A stretch of DNA of 64,000 bases from Pomacea canaliculata. Lineage: Eukaryota; Mollusca; Gastropoda; Architaenioglossa; Ampullariidae. Below, one piece after another: positions 1 through 14,000 of this stretch. A program made the translations under genes and the position numbers. Under the pieces are notes generated by a model, which saw only the letters and a list, made by a program, of their open reading frames with translations, did no database searches and was not told where the DNA came from. Positions within the stretch are counted from its first letter, which is position 1. The number at the start of each line of letters is the position of its first letter. The stretch is from positions 1,762,016 through 1,826,015 of the forward strand of contig NC_037590.1 of assembly GCF_003073045.1 (NCBI RefSeq), read 5' to 3'.

Positions 1-230
1 CATACAGGATCCCATGCGCAATAAAATGATTTGCTTACTATGAATGCGGTGTTGCTGTTAAATATTGATGTTGATGAAACAACGCTTGATAAATATTATT
101 GTGCGATTAATATCATAGCACAGGATCGGAGGGGTGTGTGTATGTGCGTGCGTGTGTGTGTGAGAAGATAAAAAAGAGGGGATAACTAAAACTTAAAAAA
201 AGAGTGAGAAGAATAAGAAAAGTAAAACCT

Positions 231-303
231 TGTTTCCGCTGGGTATCGAACCCAGGACCTTCCGCGTGTTAGGCGGATGTGATAACCACTACACTACGGA
301 AAC
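231..303 (-). tRNA. tRNA-Val (anticodon AAC)
   Basis: A 73-nt intact nuclear tRNA read on the minus strand. It starts GTTTCCG, which pairs with the CGGAAAC before the discriminator A. The anticodon loop reads CTAACAC (AAC, Val). Box A (TAGTGTAGTGG) and a B box (GGTTCGATACC) are both present, and a TTTT stop follows within 10 nt downstream. It lies 1.7 kb upstream of, and opposite to, the astacin gene. It is nearly identical to the AAC copy at 9654. Confidence 0.95.
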
Positions 304-2001
304 GGATGAAGGTTCAGGCATGTTTTATTGAAGTGTTCTGTAGACAGCAACTCTGTTTTCACTCCCTTTCCAGTTTCCTCGTCGTCGTCGTCGTTGTTGT
401 TGTTGTTGCTTTCGCTGCTGCCGACGTTATTGTGGCTGCTGTTGTACTTTCTGGTGGCGTAGGATGCTGCTCGGCTGTGGTGGAGGGAGGAGCGGGTTAA
501 CGTCATGCTGACAGTGAACGACGTTCACATTCTTGCCTCCTCAGTGTCTTTTATTGAGGGGTAGCTACCCCCTTGATCTCCACTCCTCCCACCCCCGGTC
601 CCTACGCCAATGCTTTCTGTTCTACTCTTTACCAATCGGATTTACCATGTCAGTGAAATATCTGGCGAATTTTTTTCGCCCCCGACTCTCCTAGTGAAGG
701 CCCCTCAGCTACCTACGCCACTGACTGATGCAGATGGAGGAAGACGTGAGCAAGATGAACAGTCGGGTGGAGACTCAATTAGCCGCCAGCTCCACACTTA
801 GTCTCTGACTAAAGCTGCTTAAAGCTGGACAGTGGGGATGGGGGGACAGCGGCAAGGTGGGGGGAGAAGTTTATTATTTTCACTTGACTAGAACACTATA
901 GTATAATATTGTTTACATCGAGTCTCTTTCACATCAGTAAAACATTGTTATTTATTTGCCGTGCACACGAAATACTGTTTTGTTTTGAGCGTGTCTACAC
1001 CCGGCTTGAATGTTATAATTGTTAATTAGCTACTATCATAGCAATATACATTCTTCTCTTTTGCATTCATGCATGCTGTCGCGGATAGTGCTTGTGGACC
1101 AGACTAGAAACGAACGAACAAACAACAAACAACAAACAAACAAACAAACAAACAAACAAACAAGTTCTAGTGAGTTGTTGACGAATTTGTCAGCGTTTCG
1201 TCATGATTAGAGGATCATGCCAACATACTCTCTGCTCTGTGTGTGTGGAGGGTGTGCTTGAGTGGCCCAGTGCATTGTGGATAAATCAAACGCCTGCACT
1301 AATTGTTGAAAAGCCTGTCTGGATGACCTATGCGGACTCCATCTCTTTGTTCTCACCCAGAAAACCTATTTCTGGCCACCAGAAATAATTCCATTTAAGG
1401 TGCCCTCAGCGTTCACCTGTGGTAATGATTTGACCAACGGCAATTACAGCACTTGGCATCAGCAAAGCCCGGCACCACACAGACCCTCCATGTCACCCTA
1501 GGTAGTCGTCCTGACCTGATATTTTGCCGGAGGCTACCTCCAAATGAGGTAACATTTTCTTCCCTTCTCTAATTATAAGTAATAGCCAGTCCCATCCTTT
1601 GTAATCATTGATATCTCTTCTCATTAACAAATTCCTTCATACATAATTATTAGACGCTGTTGACGATTGATCCAAATCACTAACTGTCAATTAACATGAC
1701 ATTTCCACACGTGCCAAAGTGCACAGCATTAACTCTGGTGCCAGAAAGAACAGAGTTAAGTACACGTGTGAGGTGAGGAAATGATTGAGCTCCAATGAAT
1801 TAATTTCTGGCGGCTGAAAGACAAGTCTTGTGGAATTGAGGTCTGGTGAGAACGAGGCGCCGGTGCCAGAGCCGTCAGTCAACGGCAGGGTGAGGACGGT
1901 GTTCGTGTCGTTGTCTCTGTCGTTGCGTGGGGGTCGACGCTGTTGTTTTGCTGACAGTTGATGAGTTGCTGATACAGTTCATAAGGATATCAAGAACAGT
2001 A
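304..2001. other. 5' flank of the astacin gene, no gene seen
   Basis: This stretch holds short simple repeats, a (GTC/GTT)n tract near 380-420 and an (AAAC)n tract at 1136-1162. Short open frames here show no recognisable domain. The promoter of the astacin gene should lie in its right-hand part, but I see no convincing TATA box. Confidence 0.5.
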
Positions 2002-5000
2002 ATGGCTGCTTTGTGCGTCTTTCTATTAATAACGGTGAGTATTCAAACAGGTGAGCACAGTTTAAACCCAGAAACATGTATCAAGCAGGTTGGCAAACAG
2101 GAAAAAGAGGTTCGAACATGATGATTTAATCCACTAATTTTATCGTTGATGAAAAGTAATACAGAATTGATAATTGGGGAGTATCAAGGAAGATGATAAT
2201 TAAATACATTAGTTTTAAAATGTTTGTATTTTTCTGTTCGATTATTCTCAGGCTACAGTGGTCGAGCTCAGCTCACTTACCTCTGCCACAACTATTGACT
2301 CCATCATAGCCGAAGCTGCTAATTCTAGTAAGTAACTAGGTGTTAGTGTGCTAGTAACTAGGTGTTAGTCTGCTAATCCACCCTGTGATGTAGTGAACCT
2401 GAAGCAGATACCTCGACATGATAGGGAGGGAAGTGGAGGAAATGTGCTTGAGGTACTACTCGAGGCAGCCGTCCAGCGTCCAATCTCCCAGGGGCGGCAA
2501 TCCCGAAGGCAGCTTTTAATGTTCAATACTGAATTACTTCCCCTGGACCGCTCAACACCAATCCATGGTTTCGGTAGTGGGGAAGGTGTGAGGGGTGGAG
2601 ACGAAGAACGAAAGCGATTCAGAAATAATAAGTTTTTATTCACCTTGATGACTTTGTTAGTGGCGTCTTAAATTTTTACGCTGTATTTTTACAAATTACT
2701 AATTCTTTGTAATAAATATCCATGCACTAAGCCCACATGGGGAAAGTTCATTCCAGCAAATATTTTCACTTTGACGTTTTTCAAGTCGTTGGGAAGTGAG
2801 GTGTTAGAGATCTTACTTTTCTCGGGGCCAGCTTTATGTGAGTACCATGTCCGTCTCCCCTCCATCGCTGCCTTACCTTCCCCAACCCTCTAATGAGTCA
2901 CTGGTCCCCAACCCCGACAGGCCGACTGGGGAAATTTGCTGTTGAACTCGGTTCAGATGGTAGTGCTTCCCTGTCATAGATATTCAACAGTGCTAAGCAC
3001 GGTATTGGCAAATGTACTTCACAAGATTGCATAATGAAAAACACTTCATGTTGTCATTTTTATAAAGCTCGATATACCAATTAAATGAATTACAATAATG
3101 CGTTTGTTCCTGGATTCACCTTTTCAACTGAACTTTTTTCGTTATCACCTGAATAAAGCAAAGAGAGAGAGAGAGAAGAAGAACTTGTATTGAATAGACC
3201 AGAGCCCACTAAATAGGTGGGAGAGAGAGCAGTAACATTACATCCCTGATATGCTTGCCATGCAGTTGACCAGAATGAAAACCAACACCTAGCCTACAGC
3301 AAAAATTCACTTTTAATGATTACAAAAACATGAAAAATTAATTTTATACACATTCCAACACATAAATCACATATCTTTCAACTGCTTTTCCAAATTTTTC
3401 TTTTTCAAGAGGAGGACCTCTTTTTCCAAGAGGAAGACCTCTTTTATCAGATCTAGGATTTCACAATTTTTTTTCGTCGTTTGCACTTCTGCCTTAATTA
3501 TTTCTAATTTCATACACAGATTTTCTTTTTCAATGGTTTGTCTTGCTATGTCTGCCTTAATTTTCTCTGTTTTTGCTTTGATTTGTTCTTCTTCTATACA
3601 TAGTCTTTCTTTTTTTCTGTTTTGTCTTGCTATGTCCACTGTGTCATATGTACATATAGTCCGCTTGTAACACCTTTTTTTTGACTGAGAAGTCAGTAGT
3701 GGTGTGCTGCACTGGCCAGTTGTTTTCTCATCAGAAGATGTCATGTCATTCTGTCCTTGGGGTGGTTGCATCTGTGCCTTAACAGCTGTAGTTGATATTG
3801 CTGGAGGATTTGAGCCTACACATCAAATAAAAAGTATATAATGTATAGAAGTCAATTTTTCATTGTCATTGCTGGTAAATTTGTTACAAGTCTTTGTTGA
3901 CTTTGCAACATTTTTATGTTAAAGTCTTTTGTAAAAAAATATGTGCATGGCCTTATGCATGTGGATTATTTGTAAATCAATTGCTTAGAAATGTACTTTA
4001 ATGTCACCATGTTCTCCAACACATATCCATTATTCCTGAGTGACAGGCAACTATAATATAAACTACTTACATTGTGCATTTCCCAGCTCTTCCAAAACCC
4101 CAGAGTCATCATAATCTTGTTCTACCACCATTACCTGAAACAAACAGAACTAATTAAATAATGCGATTTGAGTGAAAATAATAATAAAAAAAAAAACCAT
4201 GAAAAAAAGCAGAAGTTGTTGTAAACGCAATTCTTTCTTTATTTGTCCAAAATATAGCTGAAACAAGCCAACTCACCCAATTAGGACTGGCTTTGTTTCT
4301 CCATTTTTTATAGCACTGTCTTCCATACAACATTCATACCTACAAATATAAACTTAAATTACAAATTAACTGCAAGGTGCACTCTCTATATGCACACAAT
4401 ATTTTCTGCTAGGAGCTTTTTGAAGGAAGAATGATTTCCACCTACTACCTTCCTGTCCCCAGCAGGTGCTGAAAGAGTAAAGTGTATCCACATCCTTTTA
4501 TTCCAAAAGTCTCTTGCGATTTGTAGTTCTTGCACCTTTTTTTCTGTGTTTTTTTTAACTAAAGATATAAGCTTTTTAACGTTAGAATTTTGGTACCATG
4601 CAGCATAACAGACATATCGCACACTATGCACCAACCAATAAATGAATGCTGACTAATAATGACATGATCTAATACATATTCAACTATTAGGACCTATAAC
4701 TGACAAGCTGAATAATAAACAGGCAGAAGAAGTATGGTAGTTTTAACAGAGTGTTTAAATATTTTTTTTTAGTAACTGATGTGATGGAAGAGAAAGAAAA
4801 TTTAACTTCCCTCCATCTGAAAGGTTTTTCCCCCACCACTACCCCAGTTCAATATCATTGAAAATTTGATTATTAATTCCAAACACATCTAGGATTACTT
4901 AACGTAATCAATTCTGCGATCTGGGGTTGTGGACCTCCTCATGTACAGGGATATTTTTTTGCTGTGGGCATTTTTTTTTTTTTTGGGTGAGGGGGCTAAG

Positions 5001-8000
5001 ATACAAATAAAGTCTTTCCATTTCTTCTTCACTTGAGAATAATAAAACAATTATCAGTGTCAGCCAGAGGGATACTTTACTTTTCAGATTGATTTCACAT
5101 AACCAAATAACTATTATGTTACCTTTGCGGTTGTTTACAGGCAAAAAAAATTCTTAAACATTTATTCAGTTCATCCAACGATCGCTCAGCCGACGATTGA
5201 GCAGATATCATACTCACCACATCTTTCATCGCCTGCTTTTCTCTCTTGGTGTCCATTGAGCTAAATGTTCATAGGAGCAACATCTGATTTGAAGCAACTG
5301 CCTCTGTCAAAGAACATTCTTCGGATTTTGAGCGACTCGACTTTCTCACACGTGCTGGGTCAGCCATTTTGTACATAAGAGTGATCTCCCCTGTACAAAA
5401 GTTCGTTTCGTTGTGGAAGCCAGTGAAAGTTTTTGTAAAACCAACAGTCCGTGACTACTAGCTCGGACATGGGTAGCTGCTAGCAGTGCAACCGGATGGC
5501 GAGACTAGTCGGGTATAGCAGTGTCTAGTCCGCACTAGGGGGACTGAGCGAGGCAGCCGGACCTGCGCACAGGGCCGGCGCTAGGCTGTGTTGCGCCCTA
5601 GGCGAAAGAAAAATTCTGCGCCCCCCCTCCCCCACCTCACAAAAAGTGAACCATGTTATATCATTTATTTACCGCTATGTATATATCCCCCCCTCCCCAT
5701 GTCAAAATGACTCTATGAGTCACTGACATTACAGATCTCGTACTCGTATTGGAATAAATATACGTTTAATTCTATTTTTATCAGAAATTTCAAAGAAAGC
5801 TAGGCTTAAGTATCACCAGTAATGATTGCGGCGGTCTGTCTCAGAACTCAACTCGCTTGTGATGTGCTAAAGACCACAAGACTGTCACGGACCCGTTTGA
5901 TCAATGAAAAGTTTTGCAAAAAGTGACACCACCGCTATCGCAACCCGTTGCATCCACACAATCAAAATAAGCACCATAAGAAATAAGGAAATTAAATTAA
6001 TGTAAAGAAAGACATAAATCGTGTTAATAAAATATATACAGCTATGTCACAGTGTATAAAATTCATGCGAACTTATCTGTACAAACTCTCATGAAGTGGC
6101 TGTAGACAGCAGCACTGTTCAGTCTTGCATGGCTAAATGCAGTTCACAACCTTTACTGACTCAGCTGTGGAAGGATGATAGCTCCAAGCACCCGAACAGA
6201 CGATTACAAAGTCAATTCAAACAGCAGCACGAGATGTCTGCAGTCGCTCAGACAAGTGAGGTTTTCACATCGTCCAGTGGGTTTTAAGTTCAAAGTTCAA
6301 ACTACCTCTTTCCTCAGTCTCGGCTGTCCAGCCCTGGTAATGTGATCTGACTGTCTTTAAAGTGGTAGAGATTTATCTCTACCCTTCTCCACTAAGCCAC
6401 CCCACTTTCTCTCTTCTCTCTTTCTCCTCTCACGGACAACTATCAAGTAACATCGCACCACCTTTGTCCAGTCTTCTAATCTGATCCGACTGGTCATTAA
6501 CTGTGACAGATTTATCGCTACCTGTGGGCCTGTCCACCTATAGCACCTCCATCGGCAAGTCCTTTCAATCGTTCTCTTCTTTCTCATCTTACAGACGAAC
6601 TAAGAAGTAAAACCCAACTGACTACATGCTTGCTGCTTAAAAATAGTAGAAAAGCGGTTTTCTACAAGAACTCATTACGACCAGAGGCGTTAGAACCCAG
6701 AAGTGTCAAAGAATGGCTTATTAAAATTAAATCTTTTTCGAGAATTTTCCGTCAGATTTGATTAATAACTTATAAGTAAGAACTACTTTTTGTCAAGAAA
6801 AAGTACGTCTGTTTTTCAATTGCAGGCTAGCATCATACACATATGGATACTTGCATGCCTCCTAAATCAGACCTACACTTATGAGTAGGGGATTTCAAAC
6901 ACTCGTGTAAAAGGTTTTATGGAGTGCACACTGATGGAGACAAGAAATGTGTAGCACCTTACTCTGGTCTTATTTTGCTGTGTGGTCTAAAACTCAAGCT
7001 ATCACAGCTTCCAGCATCTAGACCACCCTGATAGCAGCTATATTGTTCCCATCCAAAGTCACACCTCACAGCGAGTCACAGGTGGGCGGGCAATGAGAGA
7101 GTCTGTCAAGAGAGAGTCTTCTGGACACTAACAATGCAAAGTTGTAAATCATGGTGTCAGCTCCCCAAACACAGTCCAGGGATCAACACTGCGTGGTGTC
7201 CAGCATAGGGTTTGTTGAAAACAAGAGAAGTATACAGTATATAGACTGTAGGTCTTAATACGCATTATCTCTTAATAACCAATTTCAAATATTCTGTCAA
7301 TGGAGCATAACAACAAGCTATCAATTTCAACTGTAGACAAACAGATGCACTTTAGATAATAAAGATAAACATTACAATTTGGCAACTAAATTAAGCGTAA
7401 TACACCAATTGAACAGAAATTTAATAATTAATAAGAAAGTTAAATATTCACGACCATGAGTCACAACAGTAAGTACAAGACTATAGGCCATCAGTGTCAG
7501 TAAATAGATATGCTATAAACTTCAAATGGCTCTACCTTGATGTTTGTCTGCTAAAGACTTTAATACTCTTATTAACTAAGAACGCGTTCGTGACATTAGC
7601 TAAGTTCCTTCGGGTTGAAAGTTCGTAAGTGTAAACAATACTGAGCGTAAAACTGTTGTCATAACCAAAGAGAAATTCGCGTAGCAAATTCAAGTCAGTG
7701 TTGCTGTCCCTGATCTCACCTGCAGTGTTTTCAATGCATAAGTGTGGAACCTCTTCTAAAGTAGGATAAAAGAAAGAAAGGTGAGGTTGGTATTAGTGGA
7801 ATGTGGTCCACTCCATCGTAGGGGTCCGCACTGAGTCCCATCCACCAACCCGCCCCTCCGCTGTCTATCCTCCGCGCCCTCCGCCCTCTTCTTCCCCGCT
7901 GGTTAGCTGGTCACTTCAAGTGCGCCCTGTAATAATGGGTTTTGCTGTACTACATCACTACATGAACTGGCAAACTCGTGGTGAAGTCAACCTACAAGCT

Positions 8001-11000
8001 GAGGAAAAGGTGCCTTTCACCTTTGGTCCTTTGCCTTCCTTTGCCTTCCACCAACGCCGCCCCTCTCAGCGCCCTTCCCCGCCCCTCTCCCCCCCCTCTA
8101 CTTGCCTGCCGGTTAGCTGTGGTCACTGCAGGTGCGCCCTGGGATAATGCGATAATGGGGTTTTCCTGTCATACATGTACTGAGAAACTAGCATGGTGAT
8201 CAGTCTACAAGCAGAGGAAAAGTGTCCTGCTAATTTCATTTTGTTAAAATGATATTTTTCCATAAAATTATTCATCTTAAAAAAAAAACCAAAAAAACAG
8301 CAGGCCATTTTTTCCGCCCCCCTCGGTCGCTGCGCCCTAGGCAGTTGCCTAGTTCGCCTAATAGGTAGAACCGGGCCTGCCTGCGCACATCTTAGTCCAA
8401 TAGTTTCTGTAAATTTATCTTAAGTACAATCTTAATTGGTGTTTATTTAATTAAGGTATGAATACACACTTTCTATTCACACACACACACTAAAGGATAT
8501 CTTTTTAACGCACGCAGCATGTGATGAGCTTTAGGGTGCGAAGTCATGTAATTATCATGTCACGTGTTGCTGTCAGGTCGCGAGTTCGAGTTTTTCTACG
8601 ACGTGGGCAACGGTGACGTCAAAGTAGAGATGGACATGCTGTACAGCCGCGAACAGTGGAACGCCATTCAGAGCGCCATGTAAGTATAAACAATAAACAC
8701 TGGAACGCTATTCAGAGCGCCATGTAAGTATAAACAATAAACACTGGAACGCCATTCAGAGCGCCATGTAAGTATAAACAACGGATCGATCATAATTCAG
8801 GATTGTTACAAGATGTATAGGGTCTCTGTCCCAGCCGTCTATCTGTAGACGATAATAGACGCACTGAATAGTACCCGTATGTTCTGATACAATAACTGTA
8901 TATAGAGAACATTTAATGTACTAGCCAATGTCTGCGATACTAGCTATGTATTGTCTACATAACAATGTACTGTAAACGGCAATGTCTACTGAAAACATTT
9001 TGTGTGATGGAAGATGGACAGTCGACAGCGGAGTTTATTAACACGTGTGTAGTATTTTCATGCAGCACACTGTCCACTGTGTTAATTAATTAGTGTCATC
9101 TACTCTTCACTTTGTGCAATGTAGGTTCCATACAGTAAGGGCAGTAATATCGTGTGGATAGTATTAATTAAAATGTTCAAATACATATTTAATCTAGTGT
9201 CAGTTTGTGTCGTGTAGAGAGTGTAGACAAAGCATGTATAGTACACGAATACCTGCAGTGGGTGAGGTGAGAGCTGTACAGTGTTCACTGTCATTATGTG
9301 AACAGCGCCGCTGCAAGTTCAGGGTCAGGCAAGCGGGAGGCGATCAAGGAGGGGGCGGGTGGACGGCGCTGGACTGACCGGGTGGTGCCCTACGAGATCG
9401 CCCCCTACACCTTCTGTAAGTGCTGCTTGCACTCAGTCAGTCTCCTCCACAGGTCACATCACTTCATCGCCTTTCATGCAGTCCCACGTTGTTCCTCCAT
9501 CTTTCTTTTGCACTGCATGTTAGATAAGAGAGCAAACTGACAGACATCGGACATTTGTTAATGTAACTGGGACACTTCAGCCTCAACCTACAACTGAGTT
9601 TAGGGCTACTGATTGTGATTAATAACCACAGGGCAGCGCTGGGCTCGCAAAGTGTTTCCGTAGTGTAGTGGTTATCACATCCGCCTAACACGCGGAAGGT
9701 CCTGGGTTCGAGCCCCAGCGGAAACATATTTTTTTTTTCATTTTATTTTTATTTGCAGGGGTTGGATGAATATTCACATATGAAGACCAATAGAAATTCA
9801 TTTACTTAGTGAAATCAGGAGGGCCACACAGTCGATTGCTACCGAGCAACCCCAAAATATGTGAAGGTCCAAGGAAAACAGAAAACATTGTAGGTTGTAT
9901 GTTGATAATCTTGAGCTCTAAGAGAACCGAGCACTCGTCGATGAAGCGAAAAGAAGTAATACAACAACGATGCAACCAAAATTAAATAAGCTCTTGATTA
10001 CAAGAATTTTCATTCTGCCCTTCCCACAACCTCTTGCTAATGGCGCTAATGGCGCTCTAACATAGGCTACAGTGTTGTCATAATTACATAACCAGCAATT
10101 AGCAATCGTCTGCATGGAAATAATCAGAAATGCAATTTAGGTCTATTAGCTCCACATAACCGGTGTCATAATTATTTAGCCATAGAGAGATAATGACATC
10201 ATCATCGTCGTCGTCGTCGTCGTCGTCGTCGTCATCTGTAATAGTAATAGCAAGAGAACACCTAAGAATAATTGCTTTGTGCTTGCTGCCATGACAGGCG
10301 GTCGTAGTAAACTCAAGAACAGCCATCTTCACGAGAGAGGTTTCCGTAGTGTAGTGGTTATCACGTCTGCTTCACACGCGGAAGGTCCTGGGTTCAAACC
10401 CCAGCGGAAACACATGTGCTCTTTTGCCTAATGTTGGATTCACTTTTATTTGAGACAACAGCAGATTGTTGCTGTGTTTGTAACAACAGCAGATTGTTGC
10501 TTGTCTACACAGCCCCAGGTGAGGTGTCTCAGATAGACGAGGCGCTGCGGGACTGGAGCCGCTACACCTGTCTCACCTTTCGGCGCGCCAGTGCCAGCGA
10601 CAGGAACAGACTTCGCTTTGAGAACGGGGGAGGGTGAGTGAGGAAGTGGGGGAGCGGGGAAAAAGTCTTGGAATTCTCTTAGTGATGTTGAGACTCAATC
10701 ACAGTGGTGTAGGAAACAGGAGGGTAAGAGGGTGGGAGGGGGCAGTGATACCGAGGAGGCAAGAATGTGAACATCGTTCACAGTCAACCTGGAGTTTGCT
10801 CACCCACCCAGTGTGCATCTTCCTTCACCACTGAAGCATCACCAACTTCAGAATTATTTTAAGCGATTGATCGCCTGACCGATCACAAATTTAGTTTATA
10901 AACATATAAGTGTATATTTAGTTGACCTACCTACATTTTCTTTATTTTGTTATTTCTTTCTTTATTTGTGTTTTCACTCGCTCATTCTTTTTTCTTTCTT

Positions 11001-14000
11001 TCATATCTCCAGCAGCTCAATCTTTCGGGGATTGTTTGTTTGTTTGTCTCCTAACTTTTTGTTTATTTTGAAAAAGAAGCGATAGATAAAGCTAACAAGA
11101 ATATGGTCATTACGTTCGTCTGTCTGCCTGTATTCTTCCATCAACCTCGTCATGAATGTATATAAAATGTACGCTCGTGTTTCAACAGCTGCTACTCGCG
11201 CGTGGGGATGGTTGGCGGCACACAGGAAGTGGGTCTGGCTGCTGGATGCCGTGTGGTGAGTCTCCCTCTCTCCCTCCCATACACCTACCCACACACTCAC
11301 CCACCCACACACTCACCCACCCACCCTGGTGTTGTCTCCTTCAGCTCGTGACGTCATCATCCAATCAGCAGACGACAGCGTGTCAGCCGCTCCACAAGCT
11401 AATGAGAGCAGTTATCACATTCCTGATGTCAGCGCCAACTAATTGCATCTCGGTGTCTCACAGTACACCACGTGACATGCAGAACTACAGGCACGATTTG
11501 TACTGGGACATATTGGACAACATGAGGACAGAATTAGCATAACTTAGCATAATTAGCATAACAGCTTAATTAGCATAACTTAGCATAATTAGATGGCTGA
11601 ACCTTGTGCCACGGTGTGTCACATACTTGGTCGGAGAGTTGTGTGTCAGCTCTAATGCCAGCATATCTCCATCTTCGTGTTCATGAGAAAAAAAGCACGT
11701 GTCAACTTGAAAAATATTGTTTTTTTCAGCACAGAGAAATACAGCACGCGCGCGCACACACACACACAGACATGCAATACATTTCTCTCCATTTTCACTC
11801 CTTCTCTTCTCGTGTTTCTCGCTTCCTCCCTTCCTCCTTTCTCTCTCTCCCTCCAAATAGCATTTTTGTTTTTCCTGAGACTGCTTAGCTCTAGGTTTAG
11901 GTTATGTGTCTTGTGATTGTCTATCGACATACGTTACTCTGTGGTCACGTGGTTGCAGAAGAAGATCGTCATCCACGAGGTGGGCCACGCGCTGGGTTTG
12001 AACCACGAGCAGACGAGGCCCGACCGTGACACCTACGTGACTGTCGTCCGCGGCAACATCTCGCCCAGCATGTACTTCAACTTCCAGAAGTATACGTGGA
12101 CTGTCATCGAGAACTACAACATCCCCTACGACTACTACAGCATCATGCACTACGGCAAGACAGTGAGTGACCGGTGACTGGACGCACACACACAAACTCA
12201 CAAACACTCGCATACAAACTCGCTGACAGAGAACTACAGCGAGCATGAGAGAGAGAGAGGAATGAAGTAACACAGAGAGAAAACCATTTCAACATCATAA
12301 TAAAACCTTAAAGAATAAAACTGCAGAAAAGAGTACAGAGACACACTAATGCCACTAATGTAAATAGTACAGAGACACACTAATGCCACTAATGTAAATA
12401 GTACAGACACACTATTGCCACTAATGTAAATAGTACAGAGACACACTAATGCCACTAATGTAAATAGTACAGACACACTAATGCCACTAATGTATTTCCG
12501 CCTGCCAGGCATTCTCCATCAACGGCGGCATCACCATCAAAACCAGCGACGTGCAGTACCAGGACATCATCGGCAACCAGAACGGACTGAGTTTCCGGGA
12601 CATCAAGAACATGAACAAAATGTACCCGTGCGTCAAGGGTAGGCACACACCAACAGACGCACACGCAACACACACGTACAGATTTTTAAACAAGATTTTT
12701 AATGGTTCTTTTAAATAACAGGAATTTGAGATAATATCCTGACATAGCACATCGACTGGTGTGTATGGAAACATGCACTTTGGTGTCAAATCCTGTCATT
12801 TAGAATTGAGAATAAAATCCTGTCACTTAAATTATGTACACGCACACACTTCTCCAACATTCCCACTGGTGAGACTAGCACTAACGAACCACTCCTCTGT
12901 TCTCATGTCTTGAACCCTGTAGCCCCCAACTGCACCAGGCGGGACACCGACTGTCCAGGTGAGGGCTTTGTGGGCAAGGACTGCAGGTGCTGGTGTCCCG
13001 GCTCGCCCTACAAACTGTGCAACGGGACTGGCGGCACCGGCACTGGTCCTGGAGTGGGCGAGGTCACCGGTAGGATTTCATTCCTCTACAGCATGGTATT
13101 GAGTGACACGCTAGTCAATGTCCATGTTATTTAGTAAACCTGAGGACCACTCACAACACTATTTGCCGTAGGGTACTCAGGTCCGTTTCACATGTGGAAG
13201 GTCTTCGGTTCGACCCCCAGTAGAAACAGAGTCTTGGCTATTGTTTTTTTGTTCTACAATCTATTTTATTGTAAAAAAAAGTACTTGGATCGGAAGATAT
13301 AGGTTTATTGGAATAAATATTTTCTGTTTCTACTGTACATGTGTGGAAATGAATTCCCATTTGTAGAAATTTTTGTTGCAGCGTGTGTCGACCGCAACAA
13401 GCAGTGCGCCTCGTGGGCCGCCGCTGGGGAGTGCGAGAAGAACCCCGACTACATGCTGCCGTACTGCAAGAAGTCCTGCAACAAGTGCGCAGGTAAACCA
13501 CAACATCAACAGAAATAGCGATAGCTCTGACAAAGCTGACAAATGAACTGGATCAGATAATAGAAGCAAGGACCGATGAAAGTAACAGCACAGATAAATA
13601 TCAGACGACTGACAGTCTAGTCTTTTCTTGTCCTCCTCAAAACATATGTGTGTGTGAGAGAGAGAAGGGGGGAGTTGTGTATTCTTGCGCGAACTTGACA
13701 GAGAGTAAAATCAAGTGAGTGCAAATCATGAGCACAAGGGAGACTACTATCTACTACTGATGTACAGGATCGTCTCAAAACAAGACTGGCCTCCCCCAGT
13801 GCCAGGACCTTGACACATCCGGGAGCTGCGGCGTGTGGGCCTCTCAGGGGGAGTGTGTCGTGAACCCCGACTACATGTTGGTGTACTGCAAGAGGTCCTG
13901 CAGCGTGTGCACAGGATCCTCCACGGCGCCGCCGCCGCCAGCCTGTCAGGACCTGGACACTTCCGGTAATTGCGCCGCCTGGGCTAGACAAGGGGAGTGC

